Below are positions 48,570 to 60,295 of a stretch of 64,000 nt of DNA, piece after piece. Under the pieces are notes generated by a model. The model was not told where the DNA came from and searched no databases. It was given only the letters and a program-made list of their open reading frames with translations. Positions within the stretch are counted from its first letter, which is position 1. Each line of letters begins with the position of its first letter. A program made the position numbers and the translations under genes. Origin of the DNA: Daucus carota subsp. sativus (taxonomy: Eukaryota; Streptophyta; Magnoliopsida; Apiales; Apiaceae); assembly GCF_001625215.2 (NCBI RefSeq), contig NC_030385.2, forward strand, positions 13,385,135 to 13,449,134. Reading direction: 5' to 3'.

Positions 48570-50298
48570 TTCTATGTTAGTTCTGTGCCTCTAGCTTTGC
48601 CAGATTATTTGACTCATTTTCTGGATATTTAGTATAATTAGTTGATAGAATATTTCTGTTGGGACTGAATGAAACATGTCTAAGACTATTGCAAAGATTT
48701 TAACTTTATGCACCAAGCCATCCCCCTGATTTGTTTTTCTTTTCGGTTATGAGAGCATTTTTAATAGCCTCTTTATTTGAGCTCTTAACTCGAAATATAA
48801 AGAAGAGTGAAAACACAACTTTAGTAGACTCTTAGTGGCTCCTCAAATCATTAAGAGCCCCACTTTCTTCTTTATTTTTAAGACTTACATTTTATACTAT
48901 AATAATCTCTCCGCTCTTTATTTTTAAGACTTACATTTTATACTATAATAATCTCTTTGTTTTTTTTCTTTTTCTTCTCTGTTTGTCCTTTTATAACTTC
49001 AATGTACTTTTAATTCTAAAATACTACTAATAGATAAGGAAGGAGTTTAAAGATTAATGTTGGAGATTAACCTACACTGTCTTATTAGGAGCATTTTTTT
49101 TATAATATCTATAAAGAGGGCGCTAAGAATTTATTGGAGATGCTTCGAAACATCTGTCATAAATATTTCTATCTGTGAGTATCAGTGTTGAAGTAAAGCA
49201 AGTGGCGGATGAAATTCACAGCCTAAATTGAAGTTCTATATAATCCATGAACCGTATATCAAGTGAATATTGTTTTTCACTTACCAATGGAGCATGTATT
49301 ACTTTTACGTGGACATGAATACTATCCCAGATAATCCGTTGTACAGACTTGGTCAACTTTTTTTTTTTGTTGACAATTACAATGTATACAAAGATTGGAG
49401 AATACAGAGCACGGTTGGAGCGGTTAAGACCTTATCCTCTGCGTCTCAGGTTTTGAGTTGATCTTGACTCATTTCGAGAATTTCTCAAAACAAATACTCA
49501 TTTATAAGAGTATAAGCCATATTGTCTTTTAGATTGGAGAATACAAGTTGAGATTCTTTCTCATCATCCAAAAAAAAAAAAAAGATCGGAGAATATAATG
49601 TTCGGAAGAACATAATTTCCTTCATTCAATATCGTGGAATTTTTAGACAATATCGTTTTTAATGTTCGAAAAGATAATCTACTAAAAAAAACTTAGACTT
49701 AGTTGTGAGAGTAAAATTAATGTGGTTGGAAGAAAACTTAAAGGGGAGAAAAGAGAAGAGTAAAATTGCACTTTAGTAACTTGTATTATTCTCGACGTGA
49801 ACTATTTTAAAATTTCATGTTGTTGGTGGTCTTTTAAAAGTCAACAACAAAAATGATTTTGCAACCATAGAAGGTTTCTACCCCATCTTCGTTAAAATAT
49901 AAAAGACGCCGTTAAATTTTTGTTAAAGTACGTAACAAAACATTATTCATTATTGTCACAGTGGTACATTTGATATCACCAAAATTAGAATCAAATTATA
50001 GATACATGCCCCATGTCTTCACAGATCAAAATGATACTTAACCCATAAATGATGTGTATTATTCTTTCAATTAATATAGATTACTAAAAAAATTATTATC
50101 TGGTAGAGTTAGAAAAACATTCAAATGATATTGTGCATATCTCTTATTTCTGAAAAATAATTGAAAACAAATACTCAATAAATATTTGTAAATGCATAAC
50201 AAATTTGGTTAAATTGTTCCCGTAAAATGGACTCATTTTTTGAAAATTTATCTGATATATATTTCTAATTATAAGTACTCAAAGACACATTTAAGTAT
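48570..50298. other. Intergenic stretch with MITE debris
   Basis: No gene. It contains a MITE-like element at about 48753-49146 (GAGAGCATTTTTAATAG at the left, TATTGGAGATGCTTC at the right). It also holds a 41-bp direct repeat (48870-48910 and 48916-48956) and otherwise AT-rich DNA. Confidence 0.45.
48870..48956. repeat. 41-bp tandem duplication
   Basis: The word beginning CTTTATTTTTAAGACTTACA occurs exactly twice (48870-48910 and 48916-48956), separated by CCGCT. It lies inside the MITE-like stretch. Confidence 0.85.
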
Positions 50299-50437
50299 GG
50301 GAAATTCCTAATGGTACCATTGTAAAATTGGTTTTTCCAAATGGTACCAATGACTATTTTCGACTTCCAAGTGGTAACATCCAACTTTTGACTTCATCCA
50401 TCACATACCACTCTGTTAATCAAACGTTAATCAAGCT
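50299..50437 (+). repeat. Left terminal inverted repeat of the MULE
   Basis: Matches the complement of about 52260-52397. The first 115 bp carry about 8 differences between the two ends; beyond that only short words such as AACGTTAAT are shared. Confidence 0.85.
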
Positions 50438-50612
50438 GTTAAGTAGTAATTAAAACCATATTTCCTTCTAAAATACTGTTACCAGCAAGTTAATACAATA
50501 TTCAAAACAACAAACAAGTCTGAATCAATAATGAACTACAAGAGTTTTACAAATTTCTCAAAATATGTTCTAACCATTTAAAGCATAATAAGCATAATAA
50601 AACAGGTTTGAT

Positions 50613-51761
50613 TTAAGGCTGGGATTGAGATGGTGGACATTGAGACATGTTGATTTCAGTGGACTGTGGTGTGTTGCCCTTCTTAGTCTGATTTGAAACT
50701 TTCTTTTTCAGAGCTGTAGCTGCTTTCCCTGCCTTGGATTGATGCCTAATTCTTGGATGTCTAACCACTATTGGTCCGCTCCCTGCTGCCTTCTTTTCTT
50801 TTGCAGTCAAACCTCCCTTGCAAGTTCTTGAATTGTGGCACTGACTAGATTTCCGAGTGTCCTTGATTTTTGGCATTGAGTTTATCTCCTCTCTTTCATT
50901 AGATGGGATATCCCCCTCAGCTATGACATCATTATCTGACTCTGTATCATTATCAAACTCATTATCAAACTCCTCATTTTCATCACAAGCTTCCTCATCA
51001 AATGTCATTCTTCTCTTAGCCTTTAATTTCTCTTTTGGAGCAGCAGCCTTCACAGTCACTTCTGGAGTAACAGTAGCTTGTGTCACAGTAGCTTGTGTCA
51101 CACTTATGCCTTTCCTGATGGCTGTGGTTCTAGGTACTTTTCTAGCAAACATTATCTCAGAAGGAGGGGGATTGGTGGGTCCAGATGAGGTAGTGTTTGG
51201 AAGAGGAGAAAATCTGGGGCTTCCTCTAATTGGCAAAGATTTGAAGGCTGTTTTAGGTGATATGGGGGCTGGTGGTTTGAAGGCTGTGGTTGCTGTTTTC
51301 TTTTTTGGAGGAGGTTTCTTTTTTGCTGTGGTTGCCTTTTGACTAGCTGTGATCTCCACAATTTTTTTGCCTTGTTGCCTTACATTCACAGAACGGTCTT
51401 CAAGGTCTTCCAATGATGGTAACCTCTCCTCAACTTCATGCTCATCTTCATGGTCAGCAGTCCTCTTTTTTCTTTCTTCTGCCCTCTTAAAATGCAAAAC
51501 CAATTTGTAGAATGGAGTTGGTTTCAGCACAGTTCCAACCCAAATAGGAATTTCACTTGCATCAGAAAACCTTTCAAACATTTTCAATAAATCCTTATCC
51601 GACTCTAACTTGTGATGCTTCATCATAAATACATAATCAAATGTTGGATAAGCATAATCTAACTTCAACCTCTGTTTTTTCCCTAACTCTTCATACTCAA
51701 CAATAATGTCTAACAGTGAGGTTTTATCTACATCAACCTTAACCTCTACATGAGTACCCAT
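50613..51761 (-). CDS. MULE-borne protein with PB1-like MuDR N-terminal region
   Basis: An uninterrupted frame of 382 residues fills most of the element. The first 100 residues (KVDVDKTSLLDIIVEYEELG, LDYAYPTFDYVFMM, ESDKDLLKMFERF, IPIWVGT) resemble the PB1-like N-terminal region of plant MuDR-type transposases. The rest is low-complexity: acidic (SLEDLEDRSV, DNEFDNDTESDND) and basic blocks with KKKPPPKKK and similar NLS-like clusters. No SWIM zinc finger or DDE catalytic block is present. The frame may be the truncated first part of a transposase gene or a derived protein. Expression and function are unknown. Confidence 0.65.
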   Translation of the reverse strand: MGTHVEVKVDVDKTSLLDIIVEYEELGKKQRLKLDYAYPTFDYVFMMKHHKLESDKDLLKMFERFSDASEIPIWVGTVLKPTPFYKLVLHFKRAEERKKRTADHEDEHEVEERLPSLEDLEDRSVNVRQQGKKIVEITASQKATTAKKKPPPKKKTATTAFKPPAPISPKTAFKSLPIRGSPRFSPLPNTTSSGPTNPPPSEIMFARKVPRTTAIRKGISVTQATVTQATVTPEVTVKAAAPKEKLKAKRRMTFDEEACDENEEFDNEFDNDTESDNDVIAEGDIPSNEREEINSMPKIKDTRKSSQCHNSRTCKGGLTAKEKKAAGSGPIVVRHPRIRHQSKAGKAATALKKKVSNQTKKGNTPQSTEINMSQCPPSQSQP

Positions 51762-52259
51762 TCAGTGAAAAATTAATATTTTCTCCATCTGCACATATGT
51801 TGACAATCGTATTACACCCAATGCACCAGTTAACAGTTATGAGTATTATACATATCAATATATATTATGCATACCCAAAAAACCTCATTTACAGGGGAGT
51901 CAAAAATTGTTCACTATCATACATAAACACATATACACAGATAAACTCGCACATATACACAGATAAACCCTAAAAGAATGAATTAAGCCGCGAAAGATAT
52001 ATATGTATCGATTATATAGAGTAATTGAAGGTGAAATACATACCTTATACTTTGATCAGTGTTAAATTAAGTGGCAAGTGGCTGTATTGTTCACTATCTC
52101 GATCGATCCCCTCTTTCCATGGAACCCTAATTCTGCGTGTGTGTTTGGTTCTGTGACATTAAACTCTCGTACCCGACTAATGACCCAAATTCATGTTTTT
52201 TTTACTTTTAATTCATTTTATTTTAATTACTTTTTTTAATTAAATCATAATGGATTAAC

Positions 52260-52397
52260 GTTTTATTAACGTTAACTAAACGGAGTGGTATGTGATGGAT
52301 GAAGTCAAAAATTGGGTGTTACCACTTGGAAGCCCAAAATAGTCATTGGTACTATTTGGAAAAGCCAATTCTACAATGGCACCATTAGGAATTTCCC
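52260..52397 (-). repeat. Right terminal inverted repeat of the MULE
   Basis: Partner of the left repeat. The part from the end inward lies about 500-640 bp upstream of the start codon of the minus-strand frame, so it could contribute its promoter, as is usual in MULEs. Confidence 0.85.
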
Positions 52398-52406
52398 TTT
52401 AAGTAT

Positions 52407-52973
52407 TAAATAAATAATTCTCATAATTTTTAATAACTTTATCTTATTATAATTTTCAAGATAAAGATAAATAAATAGAGAGAAAAACTTAATCTTCGAT
52501 GATTTATGAGATTTTCTATTTGCGTATAAAAATTCAAACACTAAATTTTTATTCGGAAGAAAAAATAAAATAATTTATGAGAGTACATTTTTAGAAACCG
52601 TAAAATAAGTGTTTAACTCTTATCACCGAAGATAAACGATATTCGGTACATAAAAGTACTATATATAAATATAGACATATATCAAATCATCAAAATATTA
52701 CAGGTTATCATTATATTTTAATAATACTACAAAGAATTAATATAATGGTAATAATCAAATCCGAACCTAACTTTAGTGGCAAAAAAAATTCCGAACCTAA
52801 AATCAGTGACTAAAAGAAAAAAAAAATTAGTTGAGCGGCAAGTTTCTAAAAACATAATAAGTTCGGTGACAAAAAAATCTATTTTCCCTTTCGTAATTAA
52901 CTCATAGTATTATTCTTTCATTTTGGGCAGTGGAGTGCTAAACCCCTAAACCCCACCCTCACAAACCCTAAAA
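52407..52973. other. AT-rich intergenic DNA and PPR promoter
   Basis: No gene. The last 60 bp includes CTAAACCCCTAAACCCC and AAACCCTA words (telo-box like), which are common near start sites of plant genes for translation and organelle functions. Confidence 0.5.
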
Positions 52974-54230
52974 ATGTCATCTTTTCTCGCTCTCCGCCGT
53001 GTCCGCTCCTTCTCTTCCGCCACCGCTGCCGCCGTCACCTCCACCGCACCCGCCACCGACGCCGTATCTGACGCGACCGCCGCATCAGTTCTAACAATCT
53101 CGCGAGCCAAATACAAACTCCGAACGGAATACGATCCCGACAAAGCGCTAGAAATCTACGCCACCGTCTCCGAGCACTACACCTCCCCTCTCTCCTCTCG
53201 CTACGCTCAAGATCTCACCGTCAAGCGTCTCGCCAGAGCTCGAAGATTCAAAGACATTGAAAAACTAATTGAGTCTCACAAAAATGATCCTAAAATAAAA
53301 CAAGAGCCTTTTCTCACTACTCTTATTCGATCGTACGGTCTCGCTGGAATGTTTAATCACGCTCTGAATACTTATAATCAGATGGATGAGCTCGGCACGC
53401 CTCGGACAGCCGTTTCGTTTAACGGATTGCTTTCGGCTTGTAATTGCTCCAAGTTGTTTGGCAAAGTGCCTCAGCTGTTTGAGGAAATGTCGGAGAAGCA
53501 CGGGCTGAAGCCGAATAAGTTCTCGTATGGGATTCTGATTAAGGCGTATTGTGAGATTGGTTCGCCTGAGTTGGGGATCGAGAGGATGAGGGAAATGGAA
53601 GAGAAGGGGATTGAGGTTACTGCGGTTGTGTTTACAACGATTTTGCATAGTTTGTATAAGAGGGGGAATGTTGAGGAGGCGGAGAGGCTTTGGGATGAGA
53701 TGGTAAGGAAAAAGTGTGAGTTGGATGTTGGGGCTTATAATGTGAGGCTTATGCATGCGCATAATGGTGAGCCCGAGAGTGTGAAGAAGCTTATTACTGA
53801 AATGAGTGATGCTGGGATTAAACCAGATACGATTAGTTATAATTATTTGATGAATTGTTATTGTGAGAATGGGATGATGGCGGAGGCGAAGAAGGTTTAT
53901 GAAGGGTTGGAGGGTAATTGTTGCAATCCTAATGCAGCAACGTTTAGGACATTTATTGCTCACTTGTGTAATAAAGAGATGTTTGAGTACGGGTATAAGG
54001 TGTTCAAGAAGAGTGTGTCGTTGAACAAGATACCGGACTTTGGTACTTTGAAGCCTTTGGTGGAGGGCTTAGTGAAGAAGTCCAATAAGAAGGATGCGAA
54101 GGGATTGATTCGCACGTTGAGGAAAAAGTTCCCCCAAAAGATTTTGAAAGCTTGGGATCAAGTTGAGGTGGAACTTGGATTGATCAGTACTGATTCTGCT
54201 GAAGATAACACTAAGGCACCAAGAACGTGA
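52974..54230 (+). CDS. P-class pentatricopeptide repeat protein, probably mitochondrial
   Basis: A single-exon gene of 418 residues. The N-terminus is rich in Arg, Ser and Ala with almost no acids (MSSFLALRRVRSFSSATAAA), typical of an organelle presequence. From about residue 110 there are around seven PPR units, for example SFNGLLSACNCSKLFGKVPQ, FSYGILIKAYCEIG, VVFTTILHSLYKRGNVEEAE, AYNVRLMHAHNG and ISYNYLMNCYCENGMMAEAK. No E, DYW or SMR domain follows, so it is a short P-class protein. Length and sequence recall the Arabidopsis At2g18520/At4g36680 type, which has been linked to the mitochondrial ribosome; this is from memory. The GC-rich first 250 bp contrasts with the AT-rich flank. Confidence 0.9.
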   Translation: MSSFLALRRVRSFSSATAAAVTSTAPATDAVSDATAASVLTISRAKYKLRTEYDPDKALEIYATVSEHYTSPLSSRYAQDLTVKRLARARRFKDIEKLIESHKNDPKIKQEPFLTTLIRSYGLAGMFNHALNTYNQMDELGTPRTAVSFNGLLSACNCSKLFGKVPQLFEEMSEKHGLKPNKFSYGILIKAYCEIGSPELGIERMREMEEKGIEVTAVVFTTILHSLYKRGNVEEAERLWDEMVRKKCELDVGAYNVRLMHAHNGEPESVKKLITEMSDAGIKPDTISYNYLMNCYCENGMMAEAKKVYEGLEGNCCNPNAATFRTFIAHLCNKEMFEYGYKVFKKSVSLNKIPDFGTLKPLVEGLVKKSNKKDAKGLIRTLRKKFPQKILKAWDQVEVELGLISTDSAEDNTKAPRT

Positions 54231-55955
54231 TTCATTGGGATTCAATTTTTGTTTTGCTTAAAAGACCTCAATGTTCAATCCAGGATTTTCTCTGGATTGA
54301 ATAAATTTGGTGGTTTTGTACGTAAGAAAGGTCTGAAAGGGCGACAAGATTTGTAGCCGAGCTCTGCCTTTGGATATGACTTGATGTCAATGTTAATGCT
54401 TTTTTCCCCCCCTGTATTTCAGCACTTCCGCGGCACTTATGTTTTATATGATGTATTTTTAGCTGGATGGAACTTGGAAGCATACACATGATAAAGATTA
54501 TAATTTGTTCTATATATCTTTCACTAGCAATCTGTTTGGGAACTTGGATTTCATTTGAAATTCTGGATTTGATCAAATAACCTTTTTGGGAATTTGGATT
54601 TCATTTGAAAGCCAGCCATTCAAATGTTAATATAAATCTAAGAATTTGAAATGACAACTCAAATCCTGTCATTTGAGATCCATCATTTGAAATGAAATGA
54701 TGCATGTTTCTAAACGTTCTCTTAATTTGATGTGCTTAATTGCAAATACATTTTCCATATCTCGTCTCTTAAGCAGTACCAAGTACATGATCAATGTCTT
54801 TAAACCTTTTAATTTTTTGTTATAGCCACTTATCACGGGAAATGAAGTAGGCTTCGATTTGAATGGCTAAAAATTGTAGTTCACTGGAACTTTGTCTGAG
54901 GAACAGAGGAAGCCTTGATAGCTAATATAGCAAACATGATTTACACTGCTCTGATATCTAACTTGCAATAGAGGACTTCCAGTCTCCATTCTATTACTAG
55001 TGGTATGTGATTCAAATAATTTTTATGAGGTTCAGACTTCAGAGTGTTAAAAGAGACCACTTGAAATCTTGTATGTTTATGTGGACAATAGAACACAACA
55101 TACAGAATTCTAATATTAATATACCAAACAAGTTTATTTATGCACCTTGACTTCCAAGAACAGAACAAATATTTTAATATTCCACAATTCTAATTTTTTC
55201 TTGAAAGAATTAAAAAAATTAAGCAACCGAGAGAACAAAATCTAGTGGGGTTGGAAAAGGGAACTGGAACAAATCTTGATAAAATTTGGCGGATTCAGAG
55301 TCTCATGGAAAGTTCATGTTTAGGTAAAGTAAAGATCTTTCATACTCGATAATTTGAGAAACCAACACCGGGAGAAAGAGATTAATGGGTGGGATTAATT
55401 CACTTAAGCAACGCGTTAGTTATAATTAAGCAATCAAATAACCCTATACTACACACGTTGCACACTATTCATATGCCTATACAATCTAAGATTCAAGCCG
55501 AGTTTAAAGTTGGATGGATAATAATGATTGGAAAAGGCTTAAAAAGGGGCCATTTTATTCATTCTACTTGCTCAAAAAATCTCTTTTCTAATTCCTTGAA
55601 AGTTCCTTTTTCTTATACTGCTTAATCATGTGGTGGTTGCACTAGCATAAGCTCATATGCAAATTCAGAAGCCTAACAATTCTAATTTTGTAGTCTGTTC
55701 GTGCCTATAGGTTCATTGTAATTAACATGCTCATTAATTGATTAATCACCACTAAAAACGAAGCAAACTCATACCTTCTGCAGATCAGCAAGGAAGTCCC
55801 CAGGAACTTCCGAACACCCCTTTTCGATTTTATATAAACTCATGATGGCTGATGATTGATATTGCTTGTTCAGTGTTAATTATTTCTTGTTGTATCAGAT
55901 GCATGCATGCTTTATCAGTACAATCAGGCTCTTAGGAAGTATTATTTCAATATAA
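54231..55955. other. Intergenic DNA between PPR and YUCCA
   Basis: No gene found. A 26-bp word (TTTGGGAAYTTGGATTTCAT and on) occurs at about 54536 and 54585, within a stretch rich in TTTGAAAT words up to 54710 that may be a degraded MITE. The final 200 bp is the YUCCA promoter and leader. Confidence 0.45.
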
Positions 55956-57432
55956 ATGGTATATCCCAACCTGATGAAGTCGAAATCAAACTGTATTCAG
56001 ATCCCGGGTCCATTGATCATCGGTGCTGGACCTTCAGGGCTAGCTGCGGCTGCCTGTCTGAGACGTAAAGGAGTTCCATTCTTTATCGTCGAGAAGGAAA
56101 GCTGTCTGGCCTCATTATGGAAACTGAAAACATATGATCGTTTAAAACTTCACCTCCCGAAAGAATTCTGTCAATTGCCTTACTTGCCGTTTCCCCAAGA
56201 ATTTCCTGCATACCCCACAAAGCAACAATTTATAACTTACTTGGAAGCTTATGCCAATCAGTTCTCAATCACGCCAAGATATGGCGAGGGAGTACAGTGG
56301 GCACACTATGATCCTGCTAAACGTCTGTGGCACGTTCGTGCAGATAAAGCTGTGTATCTGTGCCGCTGGCTCATTATAGCAACAGGGGAGAATGCAGTTC
56401 CAGTACTGCCAAATATAGCTGGATTGCAAGACTTCGGTGGAAGAATACTACACACTAGTGAATACAAGAATGGCGATGAATACCGAGGAAGAAAGGTTCT
56501 GGTTGTGGGTTGCGGGAATTCAGGCATGGAGATTAGTTTGGACCTTTGTAACTATGATGCTCAGGTTTCTTTAGTGGTGAGACATGAGGTAATATTCAAG
56601 TTCTACAAACCATATTTCAGTTCAAATCCGCTATTCTACACTATATTACTTTACTCAAGTAAAGTAAATTGTGATACAGTTTCTTGTGTTTGCAGTTGCA
56701 TGTTTTGCCTAAAGAAATGCTTGGTAAATCAACTATTGCTCTCTCGATGCATTTGATTAAGTGGCTACCATTAAGATTTGTGGATTGGCTATTGATCTTG
56801 TCTTCCTGGTTGATTCATGGTGATACAAGCAGAAGAGGGATAGTAAGACCTAAAACTGGCCCCTTGCAGCTTAAAGAGGCTACTGGCAGAACCCCAGTTC
56901 TGGACGTTGGTTCAATGGCTAAAATCAATACCGGTGAAATTAAGGTTAGTATCATCCTAATAAACTTCCTGCACGAATATCTGTATCATCGAGTTAGCAT
57001 TTGAGGAATGTCATCAAATGCCGAAGTATACAGTGACCGTTTCTGATATTTGCAGGTGGTTCGGGGCATCAAGAAATTCATACCCAAAGGCGTTGAATTC
57101 GAGGGTGGAAGAACAGAGGGATTTGATACAGTTATCCTAGCAACAGGGTATAGAAGCAATGTAGCATCATGGCTCAAGGTAGATGATTTTCCGATACATA
57201 CTTTTGTGTTGTTCTGAATCCTTCATGGACTTGAATTTGATGCTATTGTTCTTGATACCAGGAGGAAGATTTCATCAGCGAAAAAGATGGAAATTCACAA
57301 AATACATTTCCTAAAGGCTGGAAAGGAGAGAATGGAATATATAGTGTTGGTTTCAGCCGGCAAGGTTTGTTAGGAATTTCAATTGATGCACAAAGAGTTG
57401 CAGAAGACATTGTTGGGCAATGGAAGTCTTGA
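55956..57432 (+). CDS. YUCCA flavin-containing monooxygenase (auxin biosynthesis), 4 exons
   Basis: Exons 55956-56588, 56696-56944, 57056-57178 and 57262-57432 give 391 residues. The enzyme oxidises indole-3-pyruvate to indole-3-acetic acid with NADPH and O2, the rate-limiting auxin step. Visible motifs are the FAD-binding GAGPSG (residues about 23-28), SLWKLKTYDRLKLHLPKEFC, the FMO-type YPTKQQFITYLEAYA, CRWLIIATGENAVP, the NADPH-binding GCGNSGMEISLDL and ATGYRSNVASWL. Four exons at conserved places are usual for YUC genes. The first ATG adds MVYPNL before MKSKSN; either could be used. I do not assign a YUC number. Confidence 0.93.
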
Positions 57433-58164
57433 GACAATATTAATCAATATACAATGCTAACTATCTGACCATAGACTTACATTTAGGCAATTTCAAATTT
57501 CAATTGTCGAAAACTTAGAAACTTGAAAAGAAATGTTCTACACTTAGTTCACTTACTAAGGAGGTGAAATTAGTTTATCAGTTATCACGTATGGTGTGAA
57601 ACTAAATGCATAGAGCATTCGAAAACTATTAACCATTAAGCCAAATCTTTGTTGTGAAACTAATTGCATAGAGCATTCAAAAACAAAAACTATTAACCAT
57701 TGAGCCAAAGCTTTATCAGCTTTACAGTCTAAACAAAACACTTAGAGGAGAGCCCGGGAGAGCGAATATGATCTCTCTGCCTCGCCAATCAGTACATCCA
57801 AAAGACTATCTCTATATTTGAGCTCAATAAACAAGCGTTTAACTCTATACAAATTCTGTTATACCTTTGTCAATGCAGCCAAATATTACTCAAAAGACTG
57901 GCTTTACTTGACATATAATATTATTCTAGTTTAACCACTAAAAGTCCCCTTTACACCACAATACTCGATAATATATCAATGTGAATAGCAGCAAAAAATC
58001 ATCAAGTGGCAGCCTCTATAAATAAACAAGTTATATTAATCATGTGATAATTCTTACCAAGGCTTTCTTGATTTTTAGAAGATATCTACTAAGACTAAAC
58101 AGTTCAAGCATCACTACGATCTTATAGATGAAATAGTTTAAAAATAAATTATAATAATTGAATA
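57433..58164. other. Spacer between convergent YUCCA and OEP24 genes
   Basis: Contains the 3' UTRs of both genes. A 30-bp-scale direct repeat is visible (GAAACTAAATGCATAGAGCATTC near 57597 and GAAACTAATTGCATAGAGCATTC near 57655). Otherwise nothing notable. Confidence 0.45.
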
Positions 58165-59567
58165 TTACATATTAAAATTCCATGTACTCTGAGCATTCAC
58201 AGTCGGGAAAGTCAATTTCTCCGCCAAATCGAGAGATGCAGAAACCTAAAAAGCAAAGAATAAACGTCATAAGAGGACATAAAGAAAACATGATTTTCAT
58301 CAATTATAGGAAAAGACAATTAACAAAAATAAAACTCTGATTCCATAAGAATTACAATCACACAATATCGCATTTTCCTTTTTAGGTTTGAAAATTCTGC
58401 ACAGCTCTATGTCAATATCCTTGGCAATTAATTGAAATTTTAAAATTACCACTACAAGTTTATATACGTGGTAATGAGCAATACATCTGCAAGAGATAAT
58501 GCTGATTCCTATATCTTGCTGCTTTCTATTACCTACCTTATAATTAACCTTAAGTTAAAGTTCCATCCTTTTCAAATATAATAATTGCAAATTATATATC
58601 AACTGATCACTTCATAATTTGACAAGCTGAGAAAAACAGAACGCAGAAAAATTATAATCTAACTTCGAATTAACAACGATAGTTGGGGACTGAGTAGCAG
58701 AGTACAATATTCTATTCAACTAGACACTTTTCACAATCCAAAGTATCACAACTAGAACTAATTCAACAAACACATCCTAAAACAAAATACACCAACACAC
58801 AAACATACAATTCACCGTATTCCACTCCAGTTAGATAATATAAACCGGCAATCTGAACTATACAACAAATCATAAAGATAAGCAGAAAATTAGGAGCGCA
58901 TACCTTGAAGTTTCCATCTGCAGTATTCTTCACAAAATCAACCCCCAAAATCTTTCTATCCGACTTATACGAAGCCTTTACCACATCACCGCCACTAAAC
59001 TTATGTGAAGCAGCTAATTGCCACCCCTTCCTATCAAAATTATAACCAGGCTCCACCGTAGTCAAACCGTTATGAGAATACCTGTACTTAATCTTCGAGT
59101 GACCGGAACCAAAATCATATTTACCAGACACGGTATTCGACAAATCAAGCTCAACTCTCCCTCCCAATGCAGTACGATTATACGCCCTCGAGTGTGCATA
59201 ACTCAAATCAACCGGCTTTTTCAACACCTTAAACGAGTTCATAAACTGAAACCTCACATCCTAAACTCAAACAAATGAAAACAACTCAATTAAATATTTA
59301 ATTCTGCGCGGGAAAAAATAAAAAAAATAAAAAACAACGTGTTGAATTAGAGTATTAGACCTGGTCGGGGATGTCGAAATTGATACCGAAAGAGCCGGGT
59401 TTTTCGAGGGCGATGGAGTTGAGGTTGAAGCCGCCGGAGAGAAGAGTGGAAGTGTCGGCAACGGTGGCGGTGAGGTTGATGTCGCTGTTGTCGAAGGCTA
59501 GGGTTCCGGCGACGTGGGTCTTCTTTTTGGCGGCGTCGTAGCGCGTTGTGATAGAAGCGGACGCCAT
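58165..59567 (-). CDS. OEP24: OEP24, chloroplast outer envelope pore protein, 3 exons
   Basis: Exons 59567-59361, 59260-58904 and 58245-58165 join to 214 residues, close to the usual 213 or so. OEP24 is a beta-barrel channel of the plastid outer envelope that passes phosphorylated sugars, amino acids and similar solutes. Family landmarks are the N-terminal ITTRYDAAK, EKPGSFGINFDIP, DVRFQFMNSFKV, the repeated amphipathic strands with SGKYDFGSGHSKIKYRYSHNG, LTTVEPGYNFDRKGW, and the conserved C-terminal NAQSTWNF. There is no cleavable presequence, as expected. I first considered VDAC, but motifs fit OEP24. Intron 2 (58246-58903) is the longest. Confidence 0.93.
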
Positions 59568-59897
59568 TGAATTTTGACGGTATAATTGGAGGGAACTGAT
59601 GAGTAGGGTTTATGTAGGGGTTGGGTTTTGAGGGATTCGAATTTGGTGTTAATTGGGATAATGCTGTTGAAAATAAGTCGGCTTTTTATGATTTAAAAAC
59701 GAGAATTCAAGTATTACTCCGTATAAATTTTGAAACTTTTTTCAAGTGCTTTTTACACTCACTACCCCAAGAGTTCATGTATAATTACTGAAAAATATCA
59801 TTCCTCGATCTATAAATGGATAAATTTTGCAATTGCATATTTTCCACAGTTTTGAAGCCCGTGTAAAACCAACTCATCGCTCTATTTTATTGTCTAA

Positions 59898-60292
59898 GAG
59901 CATCTCCAATGGGGTTGGCTATAATCGTCGGCTAAATTGGACCTGTAAGACATTATGTAAAAGTTGTTGAACCTGTAAGACATTGTGCTTCAATGGTATT
60001 GATAATATTGGTTGGCTATAATCTAAAAATAGTATGTTATTAATATTTTAGATTGTTAAAATAGAATATATCAGTTTTATATGGTAATAAATGATGGGCA
60101 ATCTTCCTACAGATTTCTTACAGGCCTGTAGAGGTTCGACAAATTTAGCCATTCATAGGAGCTTGGCTAAAATTATAGACAACAGATCAATGTGGTTGGA
60201 GTGTGATTTTTTCAGGAGGTTGGCTATATTTTTTTATATTTGGTATGCCAGCTCAATTTTTTTCTAAGGGCTTGTTATGGTTGGAGATGCTC
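59898..60292. mobile_element. Harbinger-type MITE with TAA target duplication
   Basis: The 395-bp element has ends GAGCATCTCCAATGG and TTGGAGATGCTC, flanked by TAA on both sides (59895-59897 and 60293-60295), as in PIF/Harbinger-related MITEs. It sits about 330 bp upstream of the OEP24 start codon. Inner GGTTGGCTATAAT words recur near both ends. Confidence 0.85.
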
Positions 60293-60295
60293 TAA

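Larger units (their letters stand above)
50299..52397 (-). mobile_element. Mutator-like element with long inverted repeats and 9-bp target duplication
   Basis: The ends GGGAAATTCCTAATGG and its complement open inverted repeats of at least 115 bp that match at about 93 percent by eye, with weaker similarity somewhat further in. TTTAAGTAT flanks the element exactly on both sides (50290-50298 and 52398-52406); a 9-bp duplication is diagnostic of the Mutator superfamily. The 2.1-kb element carries one long open frame on the minus strand and no visible DDE transposase, so it should be non-autonomous. Confidence 0.92.

Noticed and set aside
50857-51342. Plus-strand open frame of 161 codons inside the MULE
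   Set aside because: Antisense to the long minus-strand frame, with hydrophobic low-complexity content typical of such a shadow.
53265-53963. Minus-strand open frame of 232 codons
   Set aside because: It lies wholly inside the plus-strand PPR gene, and its residues are a mirror of that coding sequence.
58165-59567. VDAC/mitochondrial porin
   Set aside because: The beta-barrel character suggested it at first, but length (214 residues) and the motifs DVRFQFMNSF and NAQSTWNF fit OEP24 instead.
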